Source: Gammaproteobacteria bacterium (GTDB lineage Bacteria; Pseudomonadota; Gammaproteobacteria; Competibacterales; Competibacteraceae). From it: a stretch of DNA of 64,000 nt. Below the pieces are notes generated by a model that ran no database searches, was not told the DNA's origin, and was given only the letters and a program-made list of their open reading frames with translations. Location of the stretch: the NCBI GenBank assembly GCA_024234995.1, contig JACKNF010000004.1:186001-250000 (forward strand), given 5' to 3'. Numbering within the stretch: the stretch's first letter is position 1; each line of letters opens with the position of its first letter. This document shows, in pieces, positions 52,593 to 60,819 of this stretch. The position numbers and the translations under genes were made by a program.

Positions 52593-53000
52593 ATGAAATC
52601 TTTACTGAATAGTGCCTTAATCACCATAGTCATCACATTAGGGCTGGGCAGCAGTGCTTGTACCGTTCTCGTCGATCCCAGCTCCGGCTCCAGTGCAACA
52701 ACCGGCGGCTCAAAAAATTCCGCATTTATGAACCGTCAACAACAAACGGCTGAATTCGTAAAGGTTAATTTTCAACGGCTGAAGCAAGATATAGCGATAG
52801 GTCAAGGGGAATATCTGAGTTCATTGGCAACACTATTGAGCATTGAACCAAGCCGCCAGTCCGAATTCTTCGTATTCACTCAAAGGAAGTTCACAGTGTT
52901 GTTCCCCAGCGATCAGACAACGGCTGATGAAATGCTGATGGTGTTAAACCGGGAGATGCGCATCGACCCGCGCTTCGGCTCCTACTTGGCGCTGAACTGA
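52593..53000 (+). CDS. DUF3015-like exported protein
   Basis: The 135-residue product starts MKSLLNSALITIVITLGLGSSACTVLV. This is a hydrophobic signal segment with a Cys that might be a lipid site, though SSAC is a poor lipobox. The mature part, MNRQQQTAEFVKVNFQRLKQDIAIGQGEYLSSLATLLSI, then FVFTQRKFTVLFPSD and a DEMLMVLNREMRIDPRF end, resembles DUF3015. The function is unknown. GAGG precedes the ATG. The next gene's reading frame begins at its stop, so the two are likely coupled. Confidence 0.65.
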   Translation: MKSLLNSALITIVITLGLGSSACTVLVDPSSGSSATTGGSKNSAFMNRQQQTAEFVKVNFQRLKQDIAIGQGEYLSSLATLLSIEPSRQSEFFVFTQRKFTVLFPSDQTTADEMLMVLNREMRIDPRFGSYLALN

Positions 53001-53070
53001 ATCACTCACTGTCCTGACAGCGATCTATCTACCCTGCATTCTGCTGCTTGGATCGCTACTGCTCCAGGCG

Positions 53071-54930
53071 GTGGATGCTCGTGCTGATTCCAATTATTTA
53101 GCCATACTGCTGGACCGTGCGAATACGCTCGGTCTAGCTGACCAGCGTGAGTGGCAGTCTCTGCTGCATTATCGTCCTGCCGCCAAGGGTAAAGGCGTCG
53201 TCAGTGATGCCGATGATTCCCGCTTCTTTCTTGCTCCAACGGGCAAAACTGATCCTCAGGCTGAATTGGCCGCAACTCTGCGTGCTTTTTTTAATGCTGA
53301 CCTGGTCGGTAGTAATCCACAACCAGCCCAATGTGCGTTCATCGCCCGTTATCACTGGTTAAAGGCCATGCTGGACTTTGACAATCAGCGTTTACCGCCA
53401 CAATCCTGCGAGCTCTTCCGGCGCTGGTTCCATGCGCTGAACACTGAATCGGTGACCCTGGTATTTGCCTCGGCCTATCTCAACAATCCTGCTTCGCTGT
53501 TTGGCCATACCTTGCTGCGGCTGGATCAGCGTGGCCAGACCGAATCAACCCGGCTGCTGGCTTATACCATTAATTATGCAGCCGACGATGCAGGCAACCA
53601 CGGATTGATGTACGCGATAAATGGAATCACCGGTGAATTCCGGGGCCGGTTCGATATTCAGCCCTATTACAAACTGGTGCAAACCTACAGCGATATGGAA
53701 AGTCGCGATATCTGGGAATATCAGCTACAGCTGCGTCCATCACAGTTGCAACGCTTGCTGGAGCATATCTGGGAATTGCAGGGTATCGAGTTCGATTATT
53801 ATTTTTTACACGAAAATTGCGCCTGGCAATTACTGACGTTGCTAGAAGCTGCGAATCCCAACGTCCGATTGAACGATGCATTTACTCTGTGGACCCTGCC
53901 AGCCGACACGATTCGTCTCCTGGACCAGCAACCAGGATTGATTAGAGAGGTAACCGCACGCCCAGCACGTGGAACAGCAATCCGCCGCCGCCAGCAAACA
54001 CTGCGCGCTAACGAGTGGTGGCTAGTTCGGCAGTTGCGCGATGATCCCAAAATAACAGCCACCCCTGCCTTTACTGAATTGGCTCCGGAGCGACAAGCGC
54101 TATTACTGGAACTGGCGCTGGACCAACGCCAGTTCCAGCAAGCTAACCTGCTTAAGAAAGGGATGAACGCATTACCCGATGAGATAGCGCATCAGTTGCT
54201 AACTGCCCGCCACCAAATCGCAGTGCCCGCTACCCCCGTTGCTATTGAGCCCTATGCAACCCGTCCAGAAACAGGGCATGCCTCGCGGCAAATGGGCATT
54301 GGTTCCGGTCAGCGGGATGGAAAAGAGTTCGTGGAATTCACCGCTCGGGCCAGCGCTCACGATCTGCTGGAACCGGATGCCGGTTACACGCCCGACGCCC
54401 AGATCGAGGTGCTGCGCATTGCTGTCCGCCACTACCCGGATCATGGCGGCTTGCAGCTTAATCGGTTGACCTTGCTCGATATCACCTCATTAACACCGTT
54501 TGATGCGCTAGCTCCCCGCCCAGCTTGGCGGGTTCATGCCGGTTGGGAACCGGCTCCTCAAGCGGAGGATCCCGATCGCAGCGCATTTAACCTCAATGGA
54601 GGACTGGGGCTGGCAACAGAAACTCACTGGCCGTGGCGAACAGTGTGGTTCGCTTTGCCAGAATTGGAGCTGAATTTCAGCCGGGACTTTGTGAGTGATT
54701 ATCGGGCCGGATGGGGAATAACAGCCGGGGCGCTCTTGCAACCCATGGCAAATTGGAAAATTTTAGCAAGCGCAAGCCGGCTGGATTATCGATTGGGTGA
54801 AACCGGAACGGCGTGGCAGGCGGCTGTGGGGCAGAATTTGGCTTTGGGGCGAAACTGGGCGCTGCGGATGGAATGGCACTACTTTCAGCAAACCCGCGAG
54901 TTCACCTTTGGATTACGCACATATTTTTGA
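53071..54930 (+). CDS. DUF4105-domain envelope protein
   Basis: From the GTG at 53071 the product is 619 residues. The DUF4105 core is clear: LVFASAYLNNPASLFGHTLLRLDQ (about 131-154), LLAYTINYAADDAGNHGLMYAINGITGEFRGRFDIQPYYKLVQTYSDMESRDIWEYQL, and YYFLHENCAWQLLTLLEAA. A C-terminal beta-rich region ends EFTFGLRTYF, like an outer-membrane barrel. Upstream of the GTG the same frame is open to 52996 and encodes ILLLGSLLLQAVDARA, a convincing signal peptide, but no ATG, GTG or TTG is there. The true start may be a rare codon such as CTG at 53014. The role is unknown. Confidence 0.8.
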   Translation: MDARADSNYLAILLDRANTLGLADQREWQSLLHYRPAAKGKGVVSDADDSRFFLAPTGKTDPQAELAATLRAFFNADLVGSNPQPAQCAFIARYHWLKAMLDFDNQRLPPQSCELFRRWFHALNTESVTLVFASAYLNNPASLFGHTLLRLDQRGQTESTRLLAYTINYAADDAGNHGLMYAINGITGEFRGRFDIQPYYKLVQTYSDMESRDIWEYQLQLRPSQLQRLLEHIWELQGIEFDYYFLHENCAWQLLTLLEAANPNVRLNDAFTLWTLPADTIRLLDQQPGLIREVTARPARGTAIRRRQQTLRANEWWLVRQLRDDPKITATPAFTELAPERQALLLELALDQRQFQQANLLKKGMNALPDEIAHQLLTARHQIAVPATPVAIEPYATRPETGHASRQMGIGSGQRDGKEFVEFTARASAHDLLEPDAGYTPDAQIEVLRIAVRHYPDHGGLQLNRLTLLDITSLTPFDALAPRPAWRVHAGWEPAPQAEDPDRSAFNLNGGLGLATETHWPWRTVWFALPELELNFSRDFVSDYRAGWGITAGALLQPMANWKILASASRLDYRLGETGTAWQAAVGQNLALGRNWALRMEWHYFQQTREFTFGLRTYF

Positions 54931-54941
54931 TACCGCTGCTT

Positions 54942-55030
54942 TTCACCGGGTATTGTAATTCAGCTTCATCAGGCTCAGCCTGCGCCTATCGATTCTTCAT
55001 CGAGCCGTTGCTGTGTTGACGCCCGGTGAA
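54942..55030. other. Long-range inverted repeat between convergent genes
   Basis: TTCACCGGG (54942-54950) and CCCGGTGAA (55022-55030) could pair, enclosing about 70 bases that can form smaller stems. It may serve as a shared transcription end for the DUF4105 gene and the zinc-ribbon gene. Confidence 0.35.
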
Positions 55031-55036
55031 CGCTGT

Positions 55037-56155
55037 CTAATGGTAGTATTGCCACAAGGCAACCCCGCCGCCAATGGCCAGCGCCGTTAACAATACAGCA
55101 AAAGCGATCTTCCATGGGCTATATGGCCGCTCGCCCTGGACTTCCCCAGTACGGCCATTGACCACGAAATGATAAACCTGGTCCCGAAAGCGGAAGGCTG
55201 AGAGCCAGATTGGTAGCAGGATATGCTTGAAACTAATTTCGCCATAGCGGGTGTCCATCCCATGAATGCGCTGATGATCGCCGCCGATGTCACGCTGGAC
55301 ATCGCGGCGGATGGTGGGGACCATGATTTCCTGGGCGCGTTCGAAACCCTGTTCTAGATTAACCTGGTACATCTCACTGCGAAAACCGCTGAGATAATCC
55401 TCTTGATACGGTGTTAGATTCGCCAAGTCCCAAGGTTCGAGCCGCTCAGTAATTTCCTGCGGCAGCGAGCGGCTCGCCAGCACGAGCACGTCATCGAAGA
55501 ACCGTGTGACGCGGCCCGCGGCCGGCGACCAGCGAATCTTGGTAACCACGCGCGTACGTTCCACTTCCTGGCCATTCTCGACCGCACGATAGGTTTCCCG
55601 CACTTGATAACTGTCACCGCGCTCGCCTCGGTAAGCGGTAGCGGTATCGGCATCGTAGGTCCAGTAAGGCACATACATCCCGGCAAGACGGGTGTCGTTA
55701 CGAGCATAGTTCTTCAGCTTGCCGGGCGCGAACCATAAGTTGCCGAGCCATTGATGGAACGCAGAACGCGCTTGATCCCGGGTTACTTGAAAAGGCAGCA
55801 ATGCCTGAGGTTGCAGTTTGCGATGCTGTCTGGTTTTTGCCACCACCGGCGAGCCACAGAACGGGCACTCTCCAGCGTGAACCGCCGCATCGAAGCTGTA
55901 AGATGCGCCGCAGGAATCACAATGAATGGAAATGCTCTCTTGGGTAGCAACTTTGCTGGCTAATTGACGCAGCGTTTGCCGGAAATCCTGTTCCACAATA
56001 GGCCGGTCAGCAATCGCAATGGAATTTTCATGACCGCAATAGGTACAGCGTAATACAGCAACCCCTGGAGCGTATTCAAGTGATGCCCCGCATTGCATAC
56101 AGGGAAAGCGGCGAGGTTCCGGGCTGGAAACGGCAAGATTAAATTCTGAGTTCAT
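55037..56155 (-). CDS. Zinc-ribbon membrane protein of unknown function
   Basis: The product is 372 residues. Two zinc ribbons are seen at the start: FPCMQCGASLEY...LRCTYCGHEN (about 17-45) and IHCDSCGASYSF...GECPFCGSPV (about 76-105). The long middle is rich in beta strands (GMYVPYWTYDADTATAYRGERGDSYQV, FDDVLVLASRSLP). A single C-terminal helix (KIAFAVLLTALAIGGGVALW, about 348-367) would anchor it. TFIIB-type zinc-ribbon proteins of this size are widespread and uncharacterised. The palindrome at 56202-56221 lies 46 bases upstream of the start. It is divergent from nifV. Confidence 0.75.
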   Translation of the reverse strand: MNSEFNLAVSSPEPRRFPCMQCGASLEYAPGVAVLRCTYCGHENSIAIADRPIVEQDFRQTLRQLASKVATQESISIHCDSCGASYSFDAAVHAGECPFCGSPVVAKTRQHRKLQPQALLPFQVTRDQARSAFHQWLGNLWFAPGKLKNYARNDTRLAGMYVPYWTYDADTATAYRGERGDSYQVRETYRAVENGQEVERTRVVTKIRWSPAAGRVTRFFDDVLVLASRSLPQEITERLEPWDLANLTPYQEDYLSGFRSEMYQVNLEQGFERAQEIMVPTIRRDVQRDIGGDHQRIHGMDTRYGEISFKHILLPIWLSAFRFRDQVYHFVVNGRTGEVQGERPYSPWKIAFAVLLTALAIGGGVALWQYYH

Positions 56156-56201
56156 GCAGTGAGTGTCTCCGGGGAGAAACCAATCGTCATAAGAAATAAT
56201 A

Positions 56202-56221
56202 AATATTCCACGTGGAATATT
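56202..56221. promoter_or_regulatory. Perfect 20-bp palindrome, parS-like
   Basis: AATATTCCACGTGGAATATT is its own reverse complement. The core TTCCACGTGGAA is that of the gammaproteobacterial ParB site, with A instead of G at the second position of the 16-mer. It could instead be an operator for the divergent zinc-ribbon gene. A near copy is at 51256-51275. Confidence 0.5.
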
Positions 56222-56254
56222 GCCATACCCTTATGCGCTCGCGGTGTTTCATTT

Positions 56255-56270
56255 GTTGGTTTTCCAACAA
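56255..56270 (+). promoter_or_regulatory. NifA upstream activator sequence for nifV
   Basis: TGTTGGTTTTCCAACA has TGT-N10-ACA, with additional dyad bases (TGTTGG/CCAACA). It is about 85 bases upstream of the sigma-54 element at 56354-56369. Confidence 0.75.
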
Positions 56271-56353
56271 TCGATCATCAAAACTGTGAGAAACCTTGCG
56301 CTACAAACCTAAATTAATTCACCAAGCTATTGTTTATTTTGAGCACCCTAAAT

Positions 56354-56369
56354 TGGTACAGGTTTTGTA
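56354..56369 (+). promoter_or_regulatory. Sigma-54 promoter of nifVWZ
   Basis: TGGTACAGGTTTTGTA shows the -24 GG and the -12 G with ten bases between (consensus TGGCAC-N5-TTGC). It lies about 40 bases before the nifV start. Confidence 0.65.
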
Positions 56370-56408
56370 ATCACCAATAGTCATAGCATTTTCAGCGAGA
56401 CCGCTGCT

Positions 56409-57557
56409 ATGACCGTTATGCCCCGTACCCTTGTGATCGATGATACTACCTTGCGTGATGGTGAACAGTCAGCGGGAGTGGCTTTCTCTCAGAATGAAAA
56501 ACGCGCCATCGCCAACGAATTGGTAGCGTTAGGCGTGCCAGAGCTAGAAATCGGTATCCCGGCAATGGGTGCGGAAGAGCGAGAGAGCATCCGCGATCTA
56601 GCAGCAATGGGGTTGAATGCCCGGTTGCTGGTCTGGAGCCGGATGCGAGATTCCGATCTGAAACAATGCCAGGATTTGGGCGCGTGGGGCGTGGATTTAT
56701 CCGTGCCGCTGTCTGATCAGCAACTGCGCCATAAGCTGGGCTGGCAACGCAAGCAAGCATTGGATGCTATATGCCGTTTAGTTCCTCAAGCACGGGCATT
56801 AGGCCTGGAAGTCATCGTTGGTGGAGAGGACGCTTCACGAGCGGATCACGATTTCTTGCAGGAAGCCGCCGAAACCGCTCAAGCGGCTGGGGCGCGGCGT
56901 TTCCGTTTTGCCGACACACTGGGGATCATGGAACCGTTCAATACGCTGGCGGTTTTTCAACGCCTACGGGCGGCAGTGGATCTTGAGCTGGAAATGCATG
57001 CCCATGATGATCTGGGATTGGCAACCGCAAATACCCTGGCTGCCGCATTAGGTGGTGCTACTCATGTTAACACCACAGTCAACGGTCTGGGCGAACGGGC
57101 CGGTAATGCCGCTTTGGAAGAAGTTGTATTGGGCTTGCGCAAGCTGTATGGCTTCCAGATCGATATTGATCTCTCCCGCTTCCCAGCATTGTCGCAACGG
57201 GTCGCCGCTGCCGCTAATCGCCCATTGTCCTGGCACAAGAGTCTCGTTGGCGAAGGGGCTTTCACGCATGAAGCAGGCATCCATATCGATGGACTCTTGA
57301 AACATCCGCTGAACTATCAGGGCGTGGACCCCGCAGAGTTGGGTCGTAGCCACCGGCTGGTGCTGGGCAAACACTCTGGCACACAGGCGGTGCTTAAGGT
57401 CTATAAGGATCTCGGCATTCCGCTGAATCAGCATCAAGCAAGGGCCATTCTCCAAGGTATCCGTACCTTTGTCGGTCAGCACAAGCGCCTTCCGGAACCG
57501 GACGAACTCCAGGTCTTTTACCGCAATCTTGATCACCGGCACTCCCTCCCGCCATAG
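56409..57557 (+). CDS. nifV: Homocitrate synthase NifV
   Basis: The product is 382 residues. It has the LeuA-type start VIDDTTLRDGEQSAGVAFS (about 9-27, catalytic RDGEQ), the metal ligands in MHAHDDLGLATANTLAAALGG (about 197-217) and HVNTTVNGLGERAGNAALEEVV. The end HEAGIHIDGLLKHP...GKHSGT is typical of the family. It condenses acetyl-CoA with 2-oxoglutarate to homocitrate, the organic part of FeMo-cofactor. A sigma-54 promoter and NifA site precede it. The start at 56409 or the ATG at 56418 are both possible. Confidence 0.96.
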   Translation: MTVMPRTLVIDDTTLRDGEQSAGVAFSQNEKRAIANELVALGVPELEIGIPAMGAEERESIRDLAAMGLNARLLVWSRMRDSDLKQCQDLGAWGVDLSVPLSDQQLRHKLGWQRKQALDAICRLVPQARALGLEVIVGGEDASRADHDFLQEAAETAQAAGARRFRFADTLGIMEPFNTLAVFQRLRAAVDLELEMHAHDDLGLATANTLAAALGGATHVNTTVNGLGERAGNAALEEVVLGLRKLYGFQIDIDLSRFPALSQRVAAAANRPLSWHKSLVGEGAFTHEAGIHIDGLLKHPLNYQGVDPAELGRSHRLVLGKHSGTQAVLKVYKDLGIPLNQHQARAILQGIRTFVGQHKRLPEPDELQVFYRNLDHRHSLPP

Positions 57558-57647
57558 ATATCCATACGCTTACCTCTTACTGAGCCAAGTTATAACTCTG
57601 CTAAAACGCCCTGAAACCTGAAATCCATCCATACTGAGGTATAAATC

Positions 57648-57959
57648 ATGAGCACCATGACACTGCGGGAAGAACTGGCTGAACTGTCTTCAGCAGAAGA
57701 TTTTCTCAATTATTTCGATATTGATTTCGAACCTGCCGTGGTCGAGGTCAACCGTTTGCATATCCTCAAACGGTTCCACGATTACTTGCAGCAAGGCAAT
57801 CCAGTAGAGCGAGGAGGATTTGCTCGATGCTTGCAACGTGCCTACCAGGATTTTGTAGAATCCGATGCGTTAACTGAGAAGGTATTTAAGGTTTTCCACC
57901 GCCAAGCAGCGCAACGCGAGGTGCGAATCCCGCTAGCAAACCTCGGTCGTCCGGCGTGA
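57648..57959 (+). CDS. nifW: Nitrogenase-stabilising protein NifW
   Basis: The 103-residue product begins TLREELAELSSAEDFLNYFDIDFEPAVVEVNRLHILKRFHDYL, characteristic of NifW. It is thought to protect the MoFe protein from oxygen or help its assembly. It lies 90 bases after nifV and touches nifZ: the nifW TGA at 57957-57959 overlaps the nifZ ATG by one base. Confidence 0.93.
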   Translation: MSTMTLREELAELSSAEDFLNYFDIDFEPAVVEVNRLHILKRFHDYLQQGNPVERGGFARCLQRAYQDFVESDALTEKVFKVFHRQAAQREVRIPLANLGRPA

Positions 57960-58441
57960 TGCTGCAACCTCTATTTGCCTGCGGCGATGCGGTACGGGTG
58001 GTCCGTAACATCCGCAACGATGGCACCTATCCTGGCCAACCGGCCGGCGCGTTGCTGGTGCGGCGCGGCAGCATAGGCTACGTCCGCCATATTGGGGTCT
58101 TTCTGCAAGATCAACTTGTCTATAGCGTACACTTCCTGGAACCGGGCCAGCGGATCGTCGGCTGCCGGGAAGTGGAGTTGATTTCAGCAGATGCACCGTG
58201 GATTCCCAATCGCTTCGAGCGGGGTGACCGGGTAATCACGCTTCGCACGTTGACCGTTAAAGGCACAGTGGCGGCTGCCATCAGCGCAGTGGGTGAGGTG
58301 ATGGCGGTGATTCGCGATTCAACACCGATCCACTATCATGTACTCTTTGGCAAGCGGGTGCTGCGTGTGCCAGAGGAGGCGTTAGAGCCGGCTGTCACTT
58401 CTTCATCCTCAGCCCTGCACTCGCTTGAAGAAAGTTGCTAG
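57959..58441 (+). CDS. nifZ: Nitrogen fixation protein NifZ
   Basis: From the ATG at 57959 the product is 160 residues; a GTG one codon earlier is also in frame. Two NifZ repeats are seen: FACGDAVRVVRNIRNDGTYPGQPAGALLVRRGSIGYVRHIGVFLQDQLVYSVHFLE (about 4-59) and a weaker one, RFERGDRVITLRTLTVKGTVAAAISAVGEVMAVIRDSTPIHYHVLF. NifZ acts in P-cluster formation of the second MoFe half. It completes the nifVWZ transcript. Confidence 0.93.
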   Translation: MLQPLFACGDAVRVVRNIRNDGTYPGQPAGALLVRRGSIGYVRHIGVFLQDQLVYSVHFLEPGQRIVGCREVELISADAPWIPNRFERGDRVITLRTLTVKGTVAAAISAVGEVMAVIRDSTPIHYHVLFGKRVLRVPEEALEPAVTSSSSALHSLEESC

Positions 58442-58509
58442 AGCCAGCGCTTTTGTTCGCTTAAGCAGAAGCCCGCTCCACACATGTCAGTTAGCAGGAC
58501 TTAGCAATA

Positions 58510-59163
58510 ATGATTCGAGTTGCCGGGTTCCTTTTGTTGTTGCTAGCGGCATCCGCTTACGCGGAGTCACTCACCGGACGGGTTATCACAGTCAATGATG
58601 GCGACACTCTGATATTGCGTATCGCAGACCGGCAGCCAGTTAAAGTCCGCCTCGCTGGCATCGATGCCCCGGAATACAATCAGCCATATGGCAAAGCTGC
58701 CCGGCGGGCGCTGTCTGCATGGGTATCGGGGCGAACGGTACAAGTCACTGTGTACAGCCGCGACGATTACGGGCGGGTTGTAGGCACACTCGATGTATCT
58801 AGCCAAAATGTCGAAGCTGCATTGGTAAAACAAGGTGCGGCTTGGGTGTATCGCCGCTACAACCGTAATCCACATCTGCTGGAATTAGAAGCGCAAGCGA
58901 AGGCAGCCCATCGGGGGTTGTGGGCGCTGCCAGAGGATCAGCGTATCCCTCCGTGGGTATGGCGGCGGCATGACAAGAAAACAGGATCGCTAACCACCAC
59001 TTCATCTGCGTCAACACCTCCATCTGGCTGCGGGGCAAAGCGCACCTGCAGTGAAATGAGTGATTGCAAAGAGGCGCAGTTCTACCTAAAGAGCTGCGGT
59101 GTAAAACGCTTGGATAGGGATCAGGACGGCACACCGTGCGAGCGTTTATGCAAGGACCAGTAA
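58510..59163 (+). CDS. Secreted thermonuclease-family protein with excalibur-like tail
   Basis: The product is 217 residues with a signal peptide (MIRVAGFLLLLLAASAYA). The staphylococcal-nuclease core follows: GRVITVNDGDTLILRIADRQPVKVRLAGIDAPEYNQPYG (about 23-61), VTVYSRDDYGRVVGTL, QGAAWVYRRYNRNPHLLELEAQAKAAHRGLWA. The Asp, Arg and Glu of the catalytic site appear to be kept. The C-terminus, CSEMSDCKEAQFYLKSCGVKRLDRDQDGTPCERLC, is a Cys-rich calcium-binding excalibur-like domain. It would cut nucleic acid outside the cytoplasm. Its place between nifZ and nifA is probably incidental. Confidence 0.88.
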   Translation: MIRVAGFLLLLLAASAYAESLTGRVITVNDGDTLILRIADRQPVKVRLAGIDAPEYNQPYGKAARRALSAWVSGRTVQVTVYSRDDYGRVVGTLDVSSQNVEAALVKQGAAWVYRRYNRNPHLLELEAQAKAAHRGLWALPEDQRIPPWVWRRHDKKTGSLTTTSSASTPPSGCGAKRTCSEMSDCKEAQFYLKSCGVKRLDRDQDGTPCERLCKDQ

Positions 59164-59259
59164 CAATATTTCTCTTCCCTGGGATAGAAGATACGGCGTG
59201 AAGCACTGGGGTAGCTTGATACGACAGCTATCGGGCATCGGAAATCACCCCATTCAATA

Positions 59260-60819
59260 TCACAGCCGCCGCATTTTGATATCGAGGATTTGAATCCGGT
59301 AGGCAATTTGCCTTGGAGTCATTCCCAGCAACCGGGCGGCCTTAGCTTGCACCCAACCCGCCTGCTCCAGAGCGGCAATGACCCGATCCCGTTCATCCAG
59401 ATCCGGATTATCCAGGTCTGTGTTGTTCGGGGAGGGAGAAAGTATTGCATGTGCAGCACCACGAGGGTTCAGCCCGCTTAACTCAATCACATCTTGCGCG
59501 ATTATACCGTTAGCACTCATGATCGCGCTGCGTTCCAAGCAATTTTCCAATTCGCGGACGTTGCCCGGCCAGGAATGGCGCATCAGTAAACGGATAGCGT
59601 TGTCAGTGATGGCTAGCATCCGCCCTTGCTGTTTACCAATTTTCTCCACAAGAAACCGTGCCAGATCGGGAATATCCTCTTGGCGCTCGCGCAAAGCCGG
59701 CATGAAGATCGGCATAACATTGAGCCGGTAGTACAAATCTTCCCGGAAATGTCCTTCATCTACCGCTGATTCCAGATCGCGGTTGGTGGCAGCGATAACC
59801 CGCACATCCACCCGCAGGGTCTGGCTACTGCCAACCCGCTCTAGCTCGCCTTCCTGCAATACCCGTAGCAGCTTGGCTTGAAAGGTCAGGGAAATATCAC
59901 CGATTTCGTCCAGGAACAGAGTGCCCCCGTGAGCCTGTTCAAAACGGCCTTTGCGCTGGTTAACCGCGCCGGTAAACGCACCTTTTTCATGCCCGAACAA
60001 TTCCGATTCCAGCAAATTGTCTGGCAGCGCTGCACAGTTTAGTTTGACCAACGGCCCGCCAGAACGCGGTGAATTATAATGAATGGCGCAAGCGATCAAT
60101 TCTTTACCGGTACCTGACTCACCGCGAATCAGCACCGTAGTGTTCCATTTTGCGACCTGCCGTACCTGCTCAAAGACCCGTTGCATCGACAAGCTGTGGC
60201 CGACCATACTGTCAAAACCATGCTGGCCGCGCACCACTCGCCGCAAACTGTCGCGCTCGGCGGTCAACACTCTACGCTCACGCTCGGCCTCCCAGGCAGC
60301 ACACACACCATTGGCAATCAGGTTGGCAACCATCTCCAGAAAACGGGCACGTTCCGGCAACCATTGGTCACAACGAGGCGGTTGTGCTGCCAATACCCCA
60401 GAATAACGGCCCGAGCCAGCTCGAATCGGCACACCGATGAGCGGCAACTCCCGATCGTAAAGATGCAAGCGATCAAGAAAACGCGGCTCATCGGCAAGAC
60501 GCCGTATCATTACCTGCTGGCCGCGTTCTAACACCATCCCCAATACGCCTTCACCTGGCAGGTAACTCACCGGTTCATGTTCACCCGGCCGCTGGCCATG
60601 AATGGCGCTGACCAGAAGGGTGCCGCTATCCGGATCTACCAGCGAAACCGTACCGCGCTGAAACTCACCGTGCTCATGCAAGATGTGTAAAACCTGGTCA
60701 AGAGTTTCCCATACCGGATTGGGACTGCTTAGGATCTGGCTAACCTGGAACAAAGCTGCCAGTTCAATTTCCAGTAGCGCTGACCAATCCACAGCGTTCT
60801 CCACAGCAACGGCGCTCAA
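59260..60819 (-). CDS. nifA: Nif-specific sigma-54-dependent activator NifA
   Basis: The product is 519 residues. A GAF domain (about 25-170) is followed by the AAA+ core, with Walker A GESGTGKE at 233-240, the sigma-54 contact GAFTGA at 280-285 and Walker B LFLDEIGD at 301-308. A Fis-type helix-turn-helix ends the protein (about 475-519, AKAARLLGMTPRQIAYRI). The linker before the last domain lacks the Cys motif of oxygen-sensing NifA, as expected when NifL confers oxygen control. The TTG start overlaps the nifL stop by 4 bases, indicating coupled production. It binds TGT-N10-ACA sites. Confidence 0.95.
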   Translation of the reverse strand: MSAVAVENAVDWSALLEIELAALFQVSQILSSPNPVWETLDQVLHILHEHGEFQRGTVSLVDPDSGTLLVSAIHGQRPGEHEPVSYLPGEGVLGMVLERGQQVMIRRLADEPRFLDRLHLYDRELPLIGVPIRAGSGRYSGVLAAQPPRCDQWLPERARFLEMVANLIANGVCAAWEAERERRVLTAERDSLRRVVRGQHGFDSMVGHSLSMQRVFEQVRQVAKWNTTVLIRGESGTGKELIACAIHYNSPRSGGPLVKLNCAALPDNLLESELFGHEKGAFTGAVNQRKGRFEQAHGGTLFLDEIGDISLTFQAKLLRVLQEGELERVGSSQTLRVDVRVIAATNRDLESAVDEGHFREDLYYRLNVMPIFMPALRERQEDIPDLARFLVEKIGKQQGRMLAITDNAIRLLMRHSWPGNVRELENCLERSAIMSANGIIAQDVIELSGLNPRGAAHAILSPSPNNTDLDNPDLDERDRVIAALEQAGWVQAKAARLLGMTPRQIAYRIQILDIKMRRL

